64,000 nucleotides of DNA, taken from contig CAZLZR010000005.1 of the NCBI GenBank assembly GCA_964564015.1, positions 1 to 64,000 on the forward strand, read 5' to 3'. The notes below the pieces were generated by a model, which saw only the letters and a list, made by a program, of their open reading frames with translations, was not told the DNA's origin and searched no databases. The DNA is from Acetivibrio sp964564015. GTDB lineage: Bacteria; Bacillota; Clostridia; Acetivibrionales; Acetivibrionaceae. The translations under genes were made by a program, and so were the position numbers. How positions within the stretch are numbered: position 1 is the first letter of the stretch; each line of letters opens with the position of its first letter. Shown here piece after piece: positions 1-9,766 of the stretch.

Positions 1-38
1 AAAAAATTCTTAAATTAAGAATTAATAGAAAAAGGTGT

Positions 39-1097
39 TCATGAATTTACCGTGCTCTCCGGATCCTCAGACGTTGATGATATAGCCTGCATATGATATT
101 CTATATCCTTCCTGGCAACAAACGGCTGCCATATGGGTACAGCTACAATATCATACCCATACTGGTTTGAAAGTATACTTTCAACCTCCGGATTGTATGA
201 ATACTCACCGGCAAACCAGTTACCTTTTTCAAAATATCCATCTATACTTTTTATTGTAGCGGCATCCTGAAGAATATACCCATTTTTATACCACTTATGC
301 ACTAAGGTTGCATACTCTTTGAACTCAATAGTTTCAAAAGTATTTACAAGCTTATAGTCCGTTCTATTGTCAAAATATAGTGCACTTGGGACCTGCTCGT
401 CAATTCTTTCCATAGGCATTGTAAATCCGTGATTTGAGTACATATATATCAGGTACGGCACAACCTCCGGCTCATTTTTCTTTATCACCTCAAACATGGG
501 CTCTAAGTCTTTAAGTTCTGTAACAGATGATATATTTAGGTGGTATTTATCCAAGTACTTCTTATTGAGTGTAATACAAAATTGATGCCCGAGCTCTTTA
601 ATTGATGGAATAGCATATATTTTACCGTTTACCTTAGCACCATTTTTCAGCACCTCAGGCATGTGCTCCAAAGTTTCCTTGCCATACTTCTCCAGCAAAG
701 GATCAAGTTCAACAAAAGAGCCCCTTAGTGAATTTTGAACATAATTGTTTATCCATGCGGATGTAAAACATAAATCAAACTTCTTTCCGGACGAAATGAC
801 AGATTTAATTACTTTATCATAATTGTTAAAATCAACCAGTTCAAGCTTCAGAGTTGCATTTATTTTTTGCTTAAGGTATTTATTGACCTCCTTCAATACA
901 ACTTCTGTGTCCTTTTGAGGACTATTCATATGATACCATACAATTTCATATTCCGATAAGGTAGATTTATAACTGGTGCTACCCTCTTGTTCAGTATTAT
1001 AATTGCTTTCTGAAGTCTGTTGACATGAAGTTAAAAGAAGAGATAGGCATAGAAAAATTAAAACAATTGTTTTGATTTTAATTTTACTTATATCCAT
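39..1097 (-). pseudogene. Extracellular sugar-binding lipoprotein, C-terminally broken
   Basis: The product would be the solute-binding lipoprotein of an ABC carbohydrate importer. The N-terminus (residues 1-25) is a lipoprotein signal ending in the lipobox LLTSC. The body resembles the Clostridium/Paenibacillus solute-binding proteins with a C-terminal DUF3502 domain (QKDTEVVLKEVNKYL, INATLKL, KVNGKIYAIP). Those proteins are usually about 480-550 residues; this frame stops at 352, just after the MxAISSTSEDPE segment where the family continues with a KFLNL-type helix. Shifting one frame at the stop restores a short GKFMNT-like stretch before further stops, so a frameshift followed by loss of the C-terminus is likely. 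No permease genes lie inside the window. The family call is firm; the pseudogene call is inference. Confidence 0.6.
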
Positions 1098-1165
1098 TCA
1101 ATGTTCTCCCCCCAATATTGACGACACAGTCATAATTCAAATTATTTAATCTAAATAACATTAAT

Positions 1166-1194
1166 ATTATACCATAAAATCATGTACACCAATA
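1166..1194 (-). promoter_or_regulatory. Possible promoter of the solute-binding protein gene
   Basis: On the minus strand there is a perfect TATAAT -10 at 1166-1171. A poor -35 (TATTGG) lies 17 bases upstream at 1189-1194. It sits about 70 bases before the start codon at 1097. A short inverted repeat (TAGGT-TGAC-ACCTA) lies just upstream of the -35. The rest of the 1098-1317 gap shows nothing else I can name. Confidence 0.4.
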
Positions 1195-1317
1195 GGTTGA
1201 CACCTAACTTGCCAGCACTCCCTCGGCAACTTATGATTTTATTATATACGACAACCCCGGCATTAGCAATATTGCCTGAGCCAAAAGAATTGACAATCAA
1301 TAGTCATATTTCAAAAT

Positions 1318-2658
1318 TCAACATAAAAGCTCAAAAATATATCTAAAAACAAACGATAACCCAACTATGCTGAAAATACTTAATAGAGCCTTTATAACAT
1401 AAGGTTTTCTTGGTATATTCATAACCTTAAACAATGCACTGAAATAAGTAATGTTAATTGTAATGAAAAAACCCGACATAAATATTAATGCATAATATAA
1501 ACTATCAAATATATATTTCCCTATTGCAGCGCCCAGCGCATATCCTATTATCTGCAGCCCACATGAAATCATTGCATAATTTTGTTTTTCCAGTGTTATT
1601 GATAAACCATGAACTGTAGTCATAAGAAACATAAAAAAATATTGCAATGTAAGAATCCTGACAAATTCTCCTGCCAGCTTCCATTCAACACCCAAAAATA
1701 CAATTACAATAATATCACCAAATGCCATAAGAAAAACCATTGGTATAAATACAATTTTCATCCCTTTTATCAAATTATTGTATACATAGTACCCAATCTC
1801 TTTTCCTTCTCTTTTCATTAAAGAAGTGGTGTAAAAAAATACACGTCCTACTGCACTTGCCAATAATGCACCTGGAATTTGTAACATTCTCACTGTTACC
1901 CCATAATATCCAAGTATTTCTGTCCCCCAAATTCCTTGTATCAATAGTATGGGTATTTGATTTTTGAAGTTTGAAATTATGTTTGTTGGCATCTGATATT
2001 TGATAAATCTTTGATTTCTTGCAAAGGTATCTTTGTATATAGAACAATTTAACGTAAAAAAGCTCTTGGGTAAGTGCCTTTTCATATGAATTAATGTAAT
2101 AAGCAATCCTATAATCTGACCTATAAAATAACCTGATTTATTCATTCCCAACAGTCCCAATATTATAGCTATAACACTATAGAGCCCATTTCGTATTATT
2201 GGATTTTTCATCAGAACATTATAATCGGCATTTCTATTTAACCATGTATAACAAACTTGAATTTGCTGCGTAGTGAAAATTATTGCAACAACAATCAAAA
2301 ACAAAACAGCTGGATTTATGCCCATAACGTTGTTAAATACTGTATAATAGACAGTTATTACAAAAGATGCTATAACACTGATTACAGCAACAATACTTGT
2401 AATAACCTTATAAGTATCCTCAATCTCTTCTTTCTTCTCAAGCATTATTGCGTTAGTCATACCCAAATCAGAAAATGACATAATTATCATTGCTGCCGAA
2501 TTCAACAGTGTCCAAATACCAATTATTTCCGCACCATATATTCTTGTTATTAATGGCAGTGTTACAACAGTAATCACCTGGCCTAACAGGGTTCCGGATG
2601 AAATTTTTGCAACGCTTATTTTATTGCCTGATAGCATTTTTTTTAGCAAACTCTTCAT
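1318..2658 (-). CDS. Polysaccharide flippase, Wzx/MATE-like
   Basis: This is a membrane protein of the polysaccharide biosynthesis (Wzx/RfbX) family, which moves lipid-linked repeat units across the cytoplasmic membrane. The 446 residues are almost wholly hydrophobic, with roughly 12-14 spans. The start SVAKISSGTLLGQVITVVTLPLI is the usual first helix, with the conserved 'PLITRIYGAE' that follows it. The length matches the family (about 420-500). It is the last gene of the minus-strand polysaccharide locus, downstream of the Fe-S protein gene after a 147-base gap. Family is clear; the exact substrate is inferred from its neighbours. Confidence 0.85.
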   Translation of the reverse strand: MKSLLKKMLSGNKISVAKISSGTLLGQVITVVTLPLITRIYGAEIIGIWTLLNSAAMIIMSFSDLGMTNAIMLEKKEEIEDTYKVITSIVAVISVIASFVITVYYTVFNNVMGINPAVLFLIVVAIIFTTQQIQVCYTWLNRNADYNVLMKNPIIRNGLYSVIAIILGLLGMNKSGYFIGQIIGLLITLIHMKRHLPKSFFTLNCSIYKDTFARNQRFIKYQMPTNIISNFKNQIPILLIQGIWGTEILGYYGVTVRMLQIPGALLASAVGRVFFYTTSLMKREGKEIGYYVYNNLIKGMKIVFIPMVFLMAFGDIIVIVFLGVEWKLAGEFVRILTLQYFFMFLMTTVHGLSITLEKQNYAMISCGLQIIGYALGAAIGKYIFDSLYYALIFMSGFFITINITYFSALFKVMNIPRKPYVIKALLSIFSIVGLSFVFRYIFELLC

Positions 2659-2805
2659 TTATTTCATTCCCTCTACTTTAAACAACCTTCATAATATTTT
2701 TTATCTTATTTTTAGCCCTGATAAATACTCTTTCGAAAAGTAATAAGCAAATATACTTTTTGAAATGGATTTTCCTGAGATGCTGATATTAACTCCTTTC
2801 CACCT

Positions 2806-4017
2806 TCAAATGCAATAGAAACTCTTTCTAAGAAGGTTTTTTCCTTTTTTAAGTAATTGCAATATCCTTAATTTTGTCAGGAGAGTTCGAATACTGCATT
2901 TAATTATACTTTTCAGATTATTGCCACCATATTTTTTTGCAATATAAAGAAAACTCTTCTTTGAAAAGTCCTGCCATAACTTCTCCCTATTCTTTGGTTT
3001 TCTTGTAGGTTTCTCCAGATTATACTGCAAACAAGCAGTACTGTTACTTTCCCATTTATCAATCTCACCTTCAATACCATCCAGAACAAGCTTACCTTTA
3101 TCGGTATTGATTAAAAGCAGAGAAATACCTCTATTGTCATCCAACTCCGGCATTGTTTTTTCAATGCCCCAAAAATCTCCCATCATAATATCAGAGGGTC
3201 GGTTCAAGTTGGTGAACGGACATTTATAACATGACGGTCGGAGTATCAAATCACTCCCAAATAATGCTATATATGTTTTTATTTTTGGAGTATTCAGTTC
3301 AACCTTTCCATTCTCAAATTCAGCCCTGATGTTATAACCTCTCCACCCTTTTTCTTTATATCGAAATGAGTATTCTTTTAATCTACTTTCAGTTTGTATG
3401 AAGTTAAGATAGGTCTTCCATAATAATGGACTTGGAGTACCATGGCAGATAATATCATTAGTGATTAGCTTCTCGGAATTTGTCCCGGCATTATTTAAAT
3501 ACAGCCTAAGTCCAGCTACTTGACACCCAGTCCCTGTGAACAATACACTCTTTCCTTCTTCTAAATCATGTTTTATTTGTTTAAATGTATCTTTCAACTC
3601 ACTTTGAATGTATTTCGAGCCTTTAAATTTATCTCTTTCTTCAGCGGTTATTGCCTTAGAATGTATTGCATCAAATTTATCATCGAATTTAACACCATAA
3701 ACAATTCCTGATTCTTTCAGTATGTAATCACTTATTGCGGTATATACCCCACCCGATGAACTGGTTTTTCTCACTTCCATATTCTTATGTTTAACTGCAT
3801 ATATTAACCTGTCAGTTAATTTATCTTGAATAAATACCCTGTTCAAAAATGGGCAAACTCTTTTGCAAAGCCCACAGTCAATGCATAAATTTTGGTCAAT
3901 TACAGGATACAAGAACCCTTCCGAATCAGGAACCATATTTATCACATTTTGGGGACATATATTCTTACATGCAGTACAACCGCAACAATTTTCTTTTTTA
4001 TCAAATACTGAGATCAT
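2806..4017 (-). CDS. Fe-S protein, F420H2 dehydrogenase beta-subunit family
   Basis: The N-terminus carries two ferredoxin-type 4Fe-4S motifs, C11-x2-C14-x2-C17-x3-C21-P and C45-x2-C48-x2-C51-x3-C55-P. These are followed by the FrhB/FdhB N and C domains (SSSGGVYTAIS, GTGCQVAGLR, NDIICHGTPSP, RPSCYKCPF, DIMMGDFWG). Such proteins were first described as coenzyme F420 hydrogenase/dehydrogenase beta subunits. Clostridia and Bacteroides without F420 often carry them next to polysaccharide pyruvyl transferase genes, as here (two follow upstream). The role in glycan synthesis is unknown; a reduction of a sugar or carrier intermediate is a guess. The domain call is strong. Confidence 0.8.
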   Translation of the reverse strand: MISVFDKKENCCGCTACKNICPQNVINMVPDSEGFLYPVIDQNLCIDCGLCKRVCPFLNRVFIQDKLTDRLIYAVKHKNMEVRKTSSSGGVYTAISDYILKESGIVYGVKFDDKFDAIHSKAITAEERDKFKGSKYIQSELKDTFKQIKHDLEEGKSVLFTGTGCQVAGLRLYLNNAGTNSEKLITNDIICHGTPSPLLWKTYLNFIQTESRLKEYSFRYKEKGWRGYNIRAEFENGKVELNTPKIKTYIALFGSDLILRPSCYKCPFTNLNRPSDIMMGDFWGIEKTMPELDDNRGISLLLINTDKGKLVLDGIEGEIDKWESNSTACLQYNLEKPTRKPKNREKLWQDFSKKSFLYIAKKYGGNNLKSIIKCSIRTLLTKLRILQLLKKGKNLLRKSFYCI

Positions 4018-4140
4018 ATCACTTTCTCCTCATAATAACGCACAATAACAAGACAAACACATTAAGGGTAATAGAATTGTTATATAATATTAAATACCAA
4101 TTCAAAAGGTACTCCCATATAACCAAAAACTATCTGTTTT

Positions 4141-5241
4141 TTATATTGACTTATGCTTATAAAGAGCATTCTTAAGGAAATTTATAGATTTATTGCGTTC
4201 GGATTCCAGTATTTTACCAGGCAATTCATAATTTATGTCAAAAATATATTGATAGCCTATCTCTTCAGGATCATTGATAACTCTACTTTCCAAATTCAAA
4301 AGCTTAAGCAAATCTTTTACTCTGGAGCTGCCAACCTCATTGGGAACGGAAATAAAGTTCTTTTCAAATATAATTGAAAAAGCCGTGCCATGAAACGAAT
4401 CAGTTATTACTAATTTTGCGTTGCTTATTAAATCTATGAATTCAACGGGACCTATATCACGGCACCTAATGTGATTTTTAACGTCTACTCTGAGCTTATC
4501 TGTCAATACATATATATCAATATCATAAAATTTTGATACCTTATTGATAACTTCTACTATTTTATTGCTGGCTGAAACAGAATAAACAAAAATATAGTTT
4601 TTATTATTAAAACTATTTGAATTTATTTTATTCCATTCATTCCTTGGCAAAAGCAGCGAGGGATCTAAAACATTCACCAACTCTTTTTGTGTCATCTCTT
4701 TAAGCAGTGGAACAGCACTCGCTTCCCTGACCGAAATATAGTCAAAGTAATCGATATGCTCCCTCAAAAACATCCTGTCCTTTTCATTCAGGTTATTATG
4801 ACCAATGCTTGCCGCATAGGATATTTTTATTGCTTTTCCATCTGCAAATTTCAAAAAGAAAACTTCATCATAGTTCGTAATTTTAAAATTCCATATTTGA
4901 TCACTCCCGGCAATGTATACTTCATAGCCATCTATTGAATCACTTTTGAGATATTTTGTATCTGAAATCTTCAAAAATTCTCTTCTGAACAGGGCGAATT
5001 TTTTCCGTTTTATTGTGAAATTTTTATAGTGCAATGCTGTAGACAAGATCGATTTAAAAAATGCAGCTACATTGGTTTTATCAACTCTAACAGGTTTATA
5101 CCTGTCAATTACATATGGTTGTACATAATTTATGATTTCTGTGTCAATATCAAAACCAGCAATAGTCTCCTGTAAACCATAAGCCTGTAATACAGCTCCA
5201 TAGTTATTGGCATCATGAAAAGTCAAAATACCGACCTTCAT
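4141..5241 (-). CDS. Polysaccharide pyruvyl transferase family protein (1)
   Basis: This is a PF04230-type pyruvyl transferase of 366 residues, expected to add a pyruvate ketal from PEP to a sugar of the surface polysaccharide. It shows the family landmarks in order: GILTFHDANNYGAVLQ at the N-terminus, the YIAGSDQIWN motif, KISYAASIG, SVREASAV, LDPSLLLP and TDSFHGTAFSIIF. Its start codon overlaps the stop of the upstream paralogue by 4 bases (ATGA), which implies translational coupling. Some members of this superfamily act on other polymers, so the transferred group is inferred. Confidence 0.8.
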   Translation of the reverse strand: MKVGILTFHDANNYGAVLQAYGLQETIAGFDIDTEIINYVQPYVIDRYKPVRVDKTNVAAFFKSILSTALHYKNFTIKRKKFALFRREFLKISDTKYLKSDSIDGYEVYIAGSDQIWNFKITNYDEVFFLKFADGKAIKISYAASIGHNNLNEKDRMFLREHIDYFDYISVREASAVPLLKEMTQKELVNVLDPSLLLPRNEWNKINSNSFNNKNYIFVYSVSASNKIVEVINKVSKFYDIDIYVLTDKLRVDVKNHIRCRDIGPVEFIDLISNAKLVITDSFHGTAFSIIFEKNFISVPNEVGSSRVKDLLKLLNLESRVINDPEEIGYQYIFDINYELPGKILESERNKSINFLKNALYKHKSI

Positions 5242-6320
5242 AATTTCGGCCCCCTTTTATCATTAATCACCTTGTCTAAATACTCTTTCGATTTGCTTAT
5301 TTCAATACCAAGTAATTTGTATGCCAAATGATAATCAGGCTTTTCCATTAGCTCATTAATTTTTATATCTGCTGCTTTTTTTATTAATCTGTTTTCCAGC
5401 CCAACCAGGCTTAAAATACTTTCAATCCGCGTTCCACGTTCAGAGGGTAACACACTCACAAAGCTTTTGCCAAAAATAATAGAAAAAGCTGTACCATGAA
5501 ACGAGGAAGTAATTACATATTCTGCTCCTTCCAGTACACTTAAAAATTCTTCCGGACCCAAATTCTTTAAAAACTTATCACAATTGTGTTTTTTTCTGGC
5601 TCCACCAATTTCTACTATCTTTAATTTTCTTTCTCCTGCAATTATATTTGCAATATCATCCATTTTTTTATTCGAGTCAAATCCATATAACAGCAAATAT
5701 TTTTCTTTTTTATAAGGTTTATAGGGAAGCAATAATTTAAAATAATCAGATTTATCTAAAAGAAATACCGGATCTAAAACATGCTCCACATTTACCAATC
5801 CTGCTTCTTCTAATAGACTTTTAGCAGAACTTTCCCGTACAGATATTGCATTAAAGGATTGCAGATAAGCCTTCATTTTTGCTAAGTCGCTGTCGGATAC
5901 ATTAGACTTTCCAATGCTCGAAGCATAAGATATTTTTTTGCCGCCGGCAACAAAGTCGAGAAAAAATGCCGGATCCAATCCGCCAAAAATATCACTGTTC
6001 CACACCTGATCACTTCCAACCACATATAAATCCGACTGAGGTGGATCAATGAGCAACTCTTTGAAACTCTTATATTTTTGGTCGGTAAATTCCATATGAT
6101 TATATTCAAATTTCTTACACCTCGATATTCTTTTTCTTAACAAAACCATTTGCAATCTCTCTTTGAGCAATACTAAAAACTCTTTTTTCCCTAAGTTTGA
6201 ATTATATTGAATAACCTTTGCTTCCCCATAAATATTTTTTATATACTTATAAAGTGCAAATGACTGTAGAACAGCTCCATAATTAATCGGGTCAGTTATC
6301 GTTATTATAGATACTCGCAT
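5238..6320 (-). CDS. Polysaccharide pyruvyl transferase family protein (2)
   Basis: This is a 360-residue paralogue of the next gene downstream, with the same landmarks: VSIITITDPINYGAVLQ, YVVGSDQVWNS, KISYASSIG, SVRESSAKSL, LDPVFLLD and TSSFHGTAFSIIF. Two adjacent paralogues suggest either two pyruvylated positions or a duplication that has since specialised. It starts 6 bases after the stop of the upstream GT2 gene and overlaps the downstream copy by 4 bases, so it belongs to the same transcript. Confidence 0.8.
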   Translation of the reverse strand: MRVSIITITDPINYGAVLQSFALYKYIKNIYGEAKVIQYNSNLGKKEFLVLLKERLQMVLLRKRISRCKKFEYNHMEFTDQKYKSFKELLIDPPQSDLYVVGSDQVWNSDIFGGLDPAFFLDFVAGGKKISYASSIGKSNVSDSDLAKMKAYLQSFNAISVRESSAKSLLEEAGLVNVEHVLDPVFLLDKSDYFKLLLPYKPYKKEKYLLLYGFDSNKKMDDIANIIAGERKLKIVEIGGARKKHNCDKFLKNLGPEEFLSVLEGAEYVITSSFHGTAFSIIFGKSFVSVLPSERGTRIESILSLVGLENRLIKKAADIKINELMEKPDYHLAYKLLGIEISKSKEYLDKVINDKRGPKL

Positions 6321-6326
6321 TATTTT

Positions 6327-7325
6327 CTACCTCATTAATTGTTTTTTTATTTTACTCCACAGTTTAACAAGTTTTGAAGTTATACTGACACCAAAAAACT
6401 TGTAGATAATATAAAGCAATTTAATGTATTTCTTGTTTGAGTACTTTAACAAATCTTCGTTCTGTTTAATTAGTTCCCTCAACTCTCTTTTATCATCATT
6501 TTTCATCCTGCCATAGTGTAAAAATATTGCGGCAAAACTAAAGGTCAGCCTCTCATAAATCAACTTCCTTGATAACTCTGAACAGTCTGCATTTTTAAAG
6601 TATCCTATCCAGTACCTGCACAAATAAATGATATCTTTAATTTTTTTTATGTTTAAATTTGCAGTCACAGAAGTTACTTCAAACAACCTGTAATTTACAA
6701 TTGGTTCATTAATAAAACTTACATCTTTTGCCTTTAAAACCGATCTGATAAAAAAATCCAAATCTTCTCCAAGAACTAAATTTTTGTTAAAAAATATACT
6801 ATTGTTTAATAAAAATTTACGATTATACACATTTCTCCATACCGACCAGGTTTGCTCAGGTATTTCAGAGAATAAATAGGCTAATACATCACATTTGTTC
6901 TCTTTTTTTAACTTGCTTGAATCAAAATCATAATTGCTCTTACTTGTTATTTGACCGTCAATTAAATAATTGAACTTTCCAATATACAAATCTGAACCGT
7001 TTCTTTCTCCTATTATATTATTAATTTTCAATAAGATATTGGAAGTAAATGTATCGTCACTGTCTAGAAAAAGTATATAATCGCCTCTTGCGTGTTGAAT
7101 GCCTATATTTCTGCAATCAGCCGCTCCTGAGTTTTCTTTGTGTATTGTGATAAAAAATGATTTTTCCTGTGAAACCTTATCACAAATACTACAACTATTG
7201 TCATTTGAGCCATCATTAATCAGCAATACTTCGTAATCCTGATATTCCTGCGAAAGTATGCTGCTTATACATGTATTGAGATGCCTTTCCGCATTATAAA
7301 TAGGTATAATAATACTAAATTTCAT
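6327..7325 (-). CDS. Family 2 glycosyltransferase
   Basis: This GT-A fold transferase begins FSIIIPIYNAERHL, continues with VLLINDGSNDNS, and carries the DSDD metal/nucleotide motif within ILFLDSDD. A C-terminal stretch rich in basic and aromatic residues is typical of the soluble EpsH/WaaE-like members. The open frame extends 7 codons further upstream, but a GGAGGAA ribosome site points to the internal ATG at 7325, giving 332 residues. It would add one sugar to the lipid-linked repeat unit on the cytoplasmic face. Donor and acceptor cannot be read from sequence. Confidence 0.85.
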   Translation of the reverse strand: MKFSIIIPIYNAERHLNTCISSILSQEYQDYEVLLINDGSNDNSCSICDKVSQEKSFFITIHKENSGAADCRNIGIQHARGDYILFLDSDDTFTSNILLKINNIIGERNGSDLYIGKFNYLIDGQITSKSNYDFDSSKLKKENKCDVLAYLFSEIPEQTWSVWRNVYNRKFLLNNSIFFNKNLVLGEDLDFFIRSVLKAKDVSFINEPIVNYRLFEVTSVTANLNIKKIKDIIYLCRYWIGYFKNADCSELSRKLIYERLTFSFAAIFLHYGRMKNDDKRELRELIKQNEDLLKYSNKKYIKLLYIIYKFFGVSITSKLVKLWSKIKKQLMR

Positions 7326-7353
7326 TATTATTCCTCCACTCTTCATTAAGGCG

Positions 7354-7553
7354 GGTGTACATTATTTAATTGAAGAAAAATATGGAAGAAACATTGTGAA
7401 GCAAGTTGTAGAGACTGTTAATGCGACGAGGAAAGTGAGAGCATCCTTCTCCGCGAAGCGAGTTTTGCTCGACCTCGAGGAGTATTTACAGTCTCTAAAC
7501 TGCGAAACTTTAGTTTCTGGAATATTTTTCTTCAATTTCACTAAATGCACATT
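7354..7553. repeat. Long imperfect inverted repeat (MITE-like)
   Basis: Two arms of about 70-75 bases face each other around a short GC-richer centre (7440-7485, with CGAG/CTCG stems). The arms share ATTGAAGAAAAATAT, AGAAAC and TAGAGACTGT blocks in inverted order; the clearest pairs are 7369-7384 with 7521-7537 and 7408-7418 with 7490-7500. The element lies between the GT2 and polymerase genes, and its right arm supplies the last codons of the polymerase. No transposase is encoded. Borders are approximate because no clear target duplication is visible. Confidence 0.6.
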
Positions 7554-8730
7554 TTAATCTTGTGTTGCTCTCTAAAGCATCCACTGTACCAAATAACGCC
7601 ATCAAATATAATGTTGAATGTGCAAAAAAAACCATGCCAATCATGCCGATAGCCAGTATATAAACAGTACTTACAGCATAAGTTGAACTAAATGAATAAT
7701 TATTTTTAATTAATTTAAAAGTTTTTCTAACCAATGCCACAAAAAACTGTAAATATAACAGCATTCCTATAAAACCAAAACTAAAAATAAACTCCAGCCA
7801 GTCATTATGCGCTGCGGCACCGATGTATTGTATAGTTGAACGACTACCTAATCCAATCAGGAAATCAACAGCATTCCGATTTAATATATTACCAAGTGCC
7901 AAATTATAGATTTCATTGCGCCCCGACCCACTCTCTATAGCCTCAGCTGTAAACCTGTCGCCTATAAAATTGAAATACATATTGTTTACGTATATTAGCC
8001 CTATAACTACTATTGAGAATATAACTATCAGTTTGAAAATACTTTTAATTTTACTCCGGTTTACTTTTCCATCTACCAGGTAATGAACTAATAACATTAT
8101 TGGAAATACAATAATAGCTCCTCTTTTCATAGAAATTTCAACCATAATTATGATAATTATAATTCCAATATTTCTTAATGCTTTATTTGCACTCAATATT
8201 ATCCATGGGAGAAATACAATATTATAGTACACATAGTTCACTACTGCTGTTCTGTCATAAATCTCCTGAATATTAATTTTTGCATAAATGGTAGCTCCCA
8301 CATAGAACAAAAACATTACAAAAATATATTTCAAAATGGAATTCAGAGAACCGGGGTATTCCTGTACATAACTATAAAAAAATGAATATATTACAACCCA
8401 AAGCAAAGAAATACCAACATGCACCAACGAACTCCATATATCATTCCCGTTAAACACATTTACGACTGTTGTCCAAAGGGTAATCCCCCAAAGTGCTGCC
8501 TCAAAATAACTTATTCTTATCCCTTTTTTAATTAGCATAAAAATATAGTGTGTGCTCAAAACAAAAATAATAATAAAAAGACTAATATAGACACCGCTTC
8601 TGTTAGCGTTTCTTAATCCTGTATTGGAGCTGGATTGCAAATCCTGAACAGCATATATAAAAATCAGAAAAAACACTAACTTTAGCATCATCCCTTCTTT
8701 TTTTGATGTCATTTTTTTTATATTATTCAT
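7510..8730 (-). CDS. O-antigen polymerase/ligase-like protein (Wzy)
   Basis: This is a polytopic membrane protein of 406 residues with about 10-12 spans and a large hydrophilic loop. The loop holds ESGSGRNEIYNLALG and IGLGSRSTIQYIGAAAHNDWLEF, the pattern of the Wzy_C/O-antigen ligase family (the 'HNDWLE' segment is the conserved loop histidine motif). It should polymerise repeat units outside the membrane. The start has an AAGGATG ribosome site 6 bases upstream. The last 15 or so residues (after NTRLKCAF) are encoded by the right arm of the inverted-repeat element at 7354-7553, so the C-terminus may differ from that of relatives. Confidence 0.8.
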   Translation of the reverse strand: MNNIKKMTSKKEGMMLKLVFFLIFIYAVQDLQSSSNTGLRNANRSGVYISLFIIIFVLSTHYIFMLIKKGIRISYFEAALWGITLWTTVVNVFNGNDIWSSLVHVGISLLWVVIYSFFYSYVQEYPGSLNSILKYIFVMFLFYVGATIYAKINIQEIYDRTAVVNYVYYNIVFLPWIILSANKALRNIGIIIIIIMVEISMKRGAIIVFPIMLLVHYLVDGKVNRSKIKSIFKLIVIFSIVVIGLIYVNNMYFNFIGDRFTAEAIESGSGRNEIYNLALGNILNRNAVDFLIGLGSRSTIQYIGAAAHNDWLEFIFSFGFIGMLLYLQFFVALVRKTFKLIKNNYSFSSTYAVSTVYILAIGMIGMVFFAHSTLYLMALFGTVDALESNTRLKCAFSEIEEKYSRN

Positions 8731-8770
8731 ATGATCATCCTTAAAAACAGTGTATTCAAAATAAAAAGGT

Positions 8771-9766
8771 CTAACAGTTTTGGATGAAGGACTTCATAAA
8801 TTTTGTCAGTTCAAAAGTATCAAAAGAATTAACGAAATGCACATTCTCATAATCATCCAATATTTCACGTGCATAATCACTGTTTGAAGCAATTACCGGC
8901 GTCCTATGGCTTTTGGCTTCCAATAAAGGAAGTCCTACTGTTTCAATATATGAAGGAAAAATCAAAACTGACCTTGAATAAAAATCATGAACTTCATTTC
9001 GAGATATACTGCCTACAAATTTTACTGGTAAATTATTTTTGCAAACCTGCTTATACAGTTTTATAACATTTTTATTTTCATTACCTTTAAGAGTAAAAAC
9101 TACTTTGTAATCGTTAATACCATCTTCTTTAAGTTTCATGCACGCATCAACAATTAACTTATGGTTCTTAAAAGGCATACCATTTGCAGGGTAAAAGAAT
9201 GTTGACAAACTTTCTTTCGAGCTTTCAAATGCTTTATCTGCTCTACCTTGGATTCTGATTTGCATTACTTCCACCTTTTCATCATTATCATTCAGTTTTT
9301 CAATACATTTTTGTTTCATCCAATTAGTCTGTACAAATACATGATCAGCTCTCTTAATTGATTTAAAGATACTTCTGCCCAGAATGTTTTGATAAATCCA
9401 TAATAGTCTGTTATTAAATATAGAAAACCTATATTCTGAAAAGGGCAAGGCATTATGTACAAAAACACTCTGATACACCTTAACATGTGGGATCACAGTA
9501 TTCTGTAAAGATAATACCTTATCAATCTTGTACTTTCTTACCAGCTTTGGTGCAATAAAATGATCAAAATATATTCTATGCACCCAACTCTTCTTAATCC
9601 AAGGGAATCTAAGTATTTTAATATTTGAAGTTTCTTGAAGTTCCGGCGTGCTAATAACAAAAATGTATTCATTTTTTGTATCCTTCTTATATTCATTATA
9701 AAAATTGTTCAAAACCGACAGTGCTCCACAACTTTCAGCCGGAACATCAAAAACCATTATTCTCAT
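8771..9766 (-). CDS. Family 4 glycosyltransferase
   Basis: This is a GT-B fold glycosyltransferase of 331 residues. The C-terminal half has the GT1/GT4 pattern: FFYPANGMPFKNHKLI, KFVGSISRNEVHDFYS, and the nucleotide-sugar site around LIFPSYIETVGLPLLEAKSHRTPVIAS, where E-x7-E is seen (ETVGLPLLE). It overlaps the end of the upstream epimerase gene by 4 bases. It would extend the lipid-linked repeat unit. The sugar it moves is unknown. Confidence 0.8.
   Translation of the reverse strand: MRIMVFDVPAESCGALSVLNNFYNEYKKDTKNEYIFVISTPELQETSNIKILRFPWIKKSWVHRIYFDHFIAPKLVRKYKIDKVLSLQNTVIPHVKVYQSVFVHNALPFSEYRFSIFNNRLLWIYQNILGRSIFKSIKRADHVFVQTNWMKQKCIEKLNDNDEKVEVMQIRIQGRADKAFESSKESLSTFFYPANGMPFKNHKLIVDACMKLKEDGINDYKVVFTLKGNENKNVIKLYKQVCKNNLPVKFVGSISRNEVHDFYSRSVLIFPSYIETVGLPLLEAKSHRTPVIASNSDYAREILDDYENVHFVNSFDTFELTKFMKSFIQNC

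Noticed and set aside
7362..7550. 62-residue open frame on the minus strand
   Set aside because: It lies inside the inverted-repeat element and overlaps the polymerase end; no ribosome site or family resemblance.
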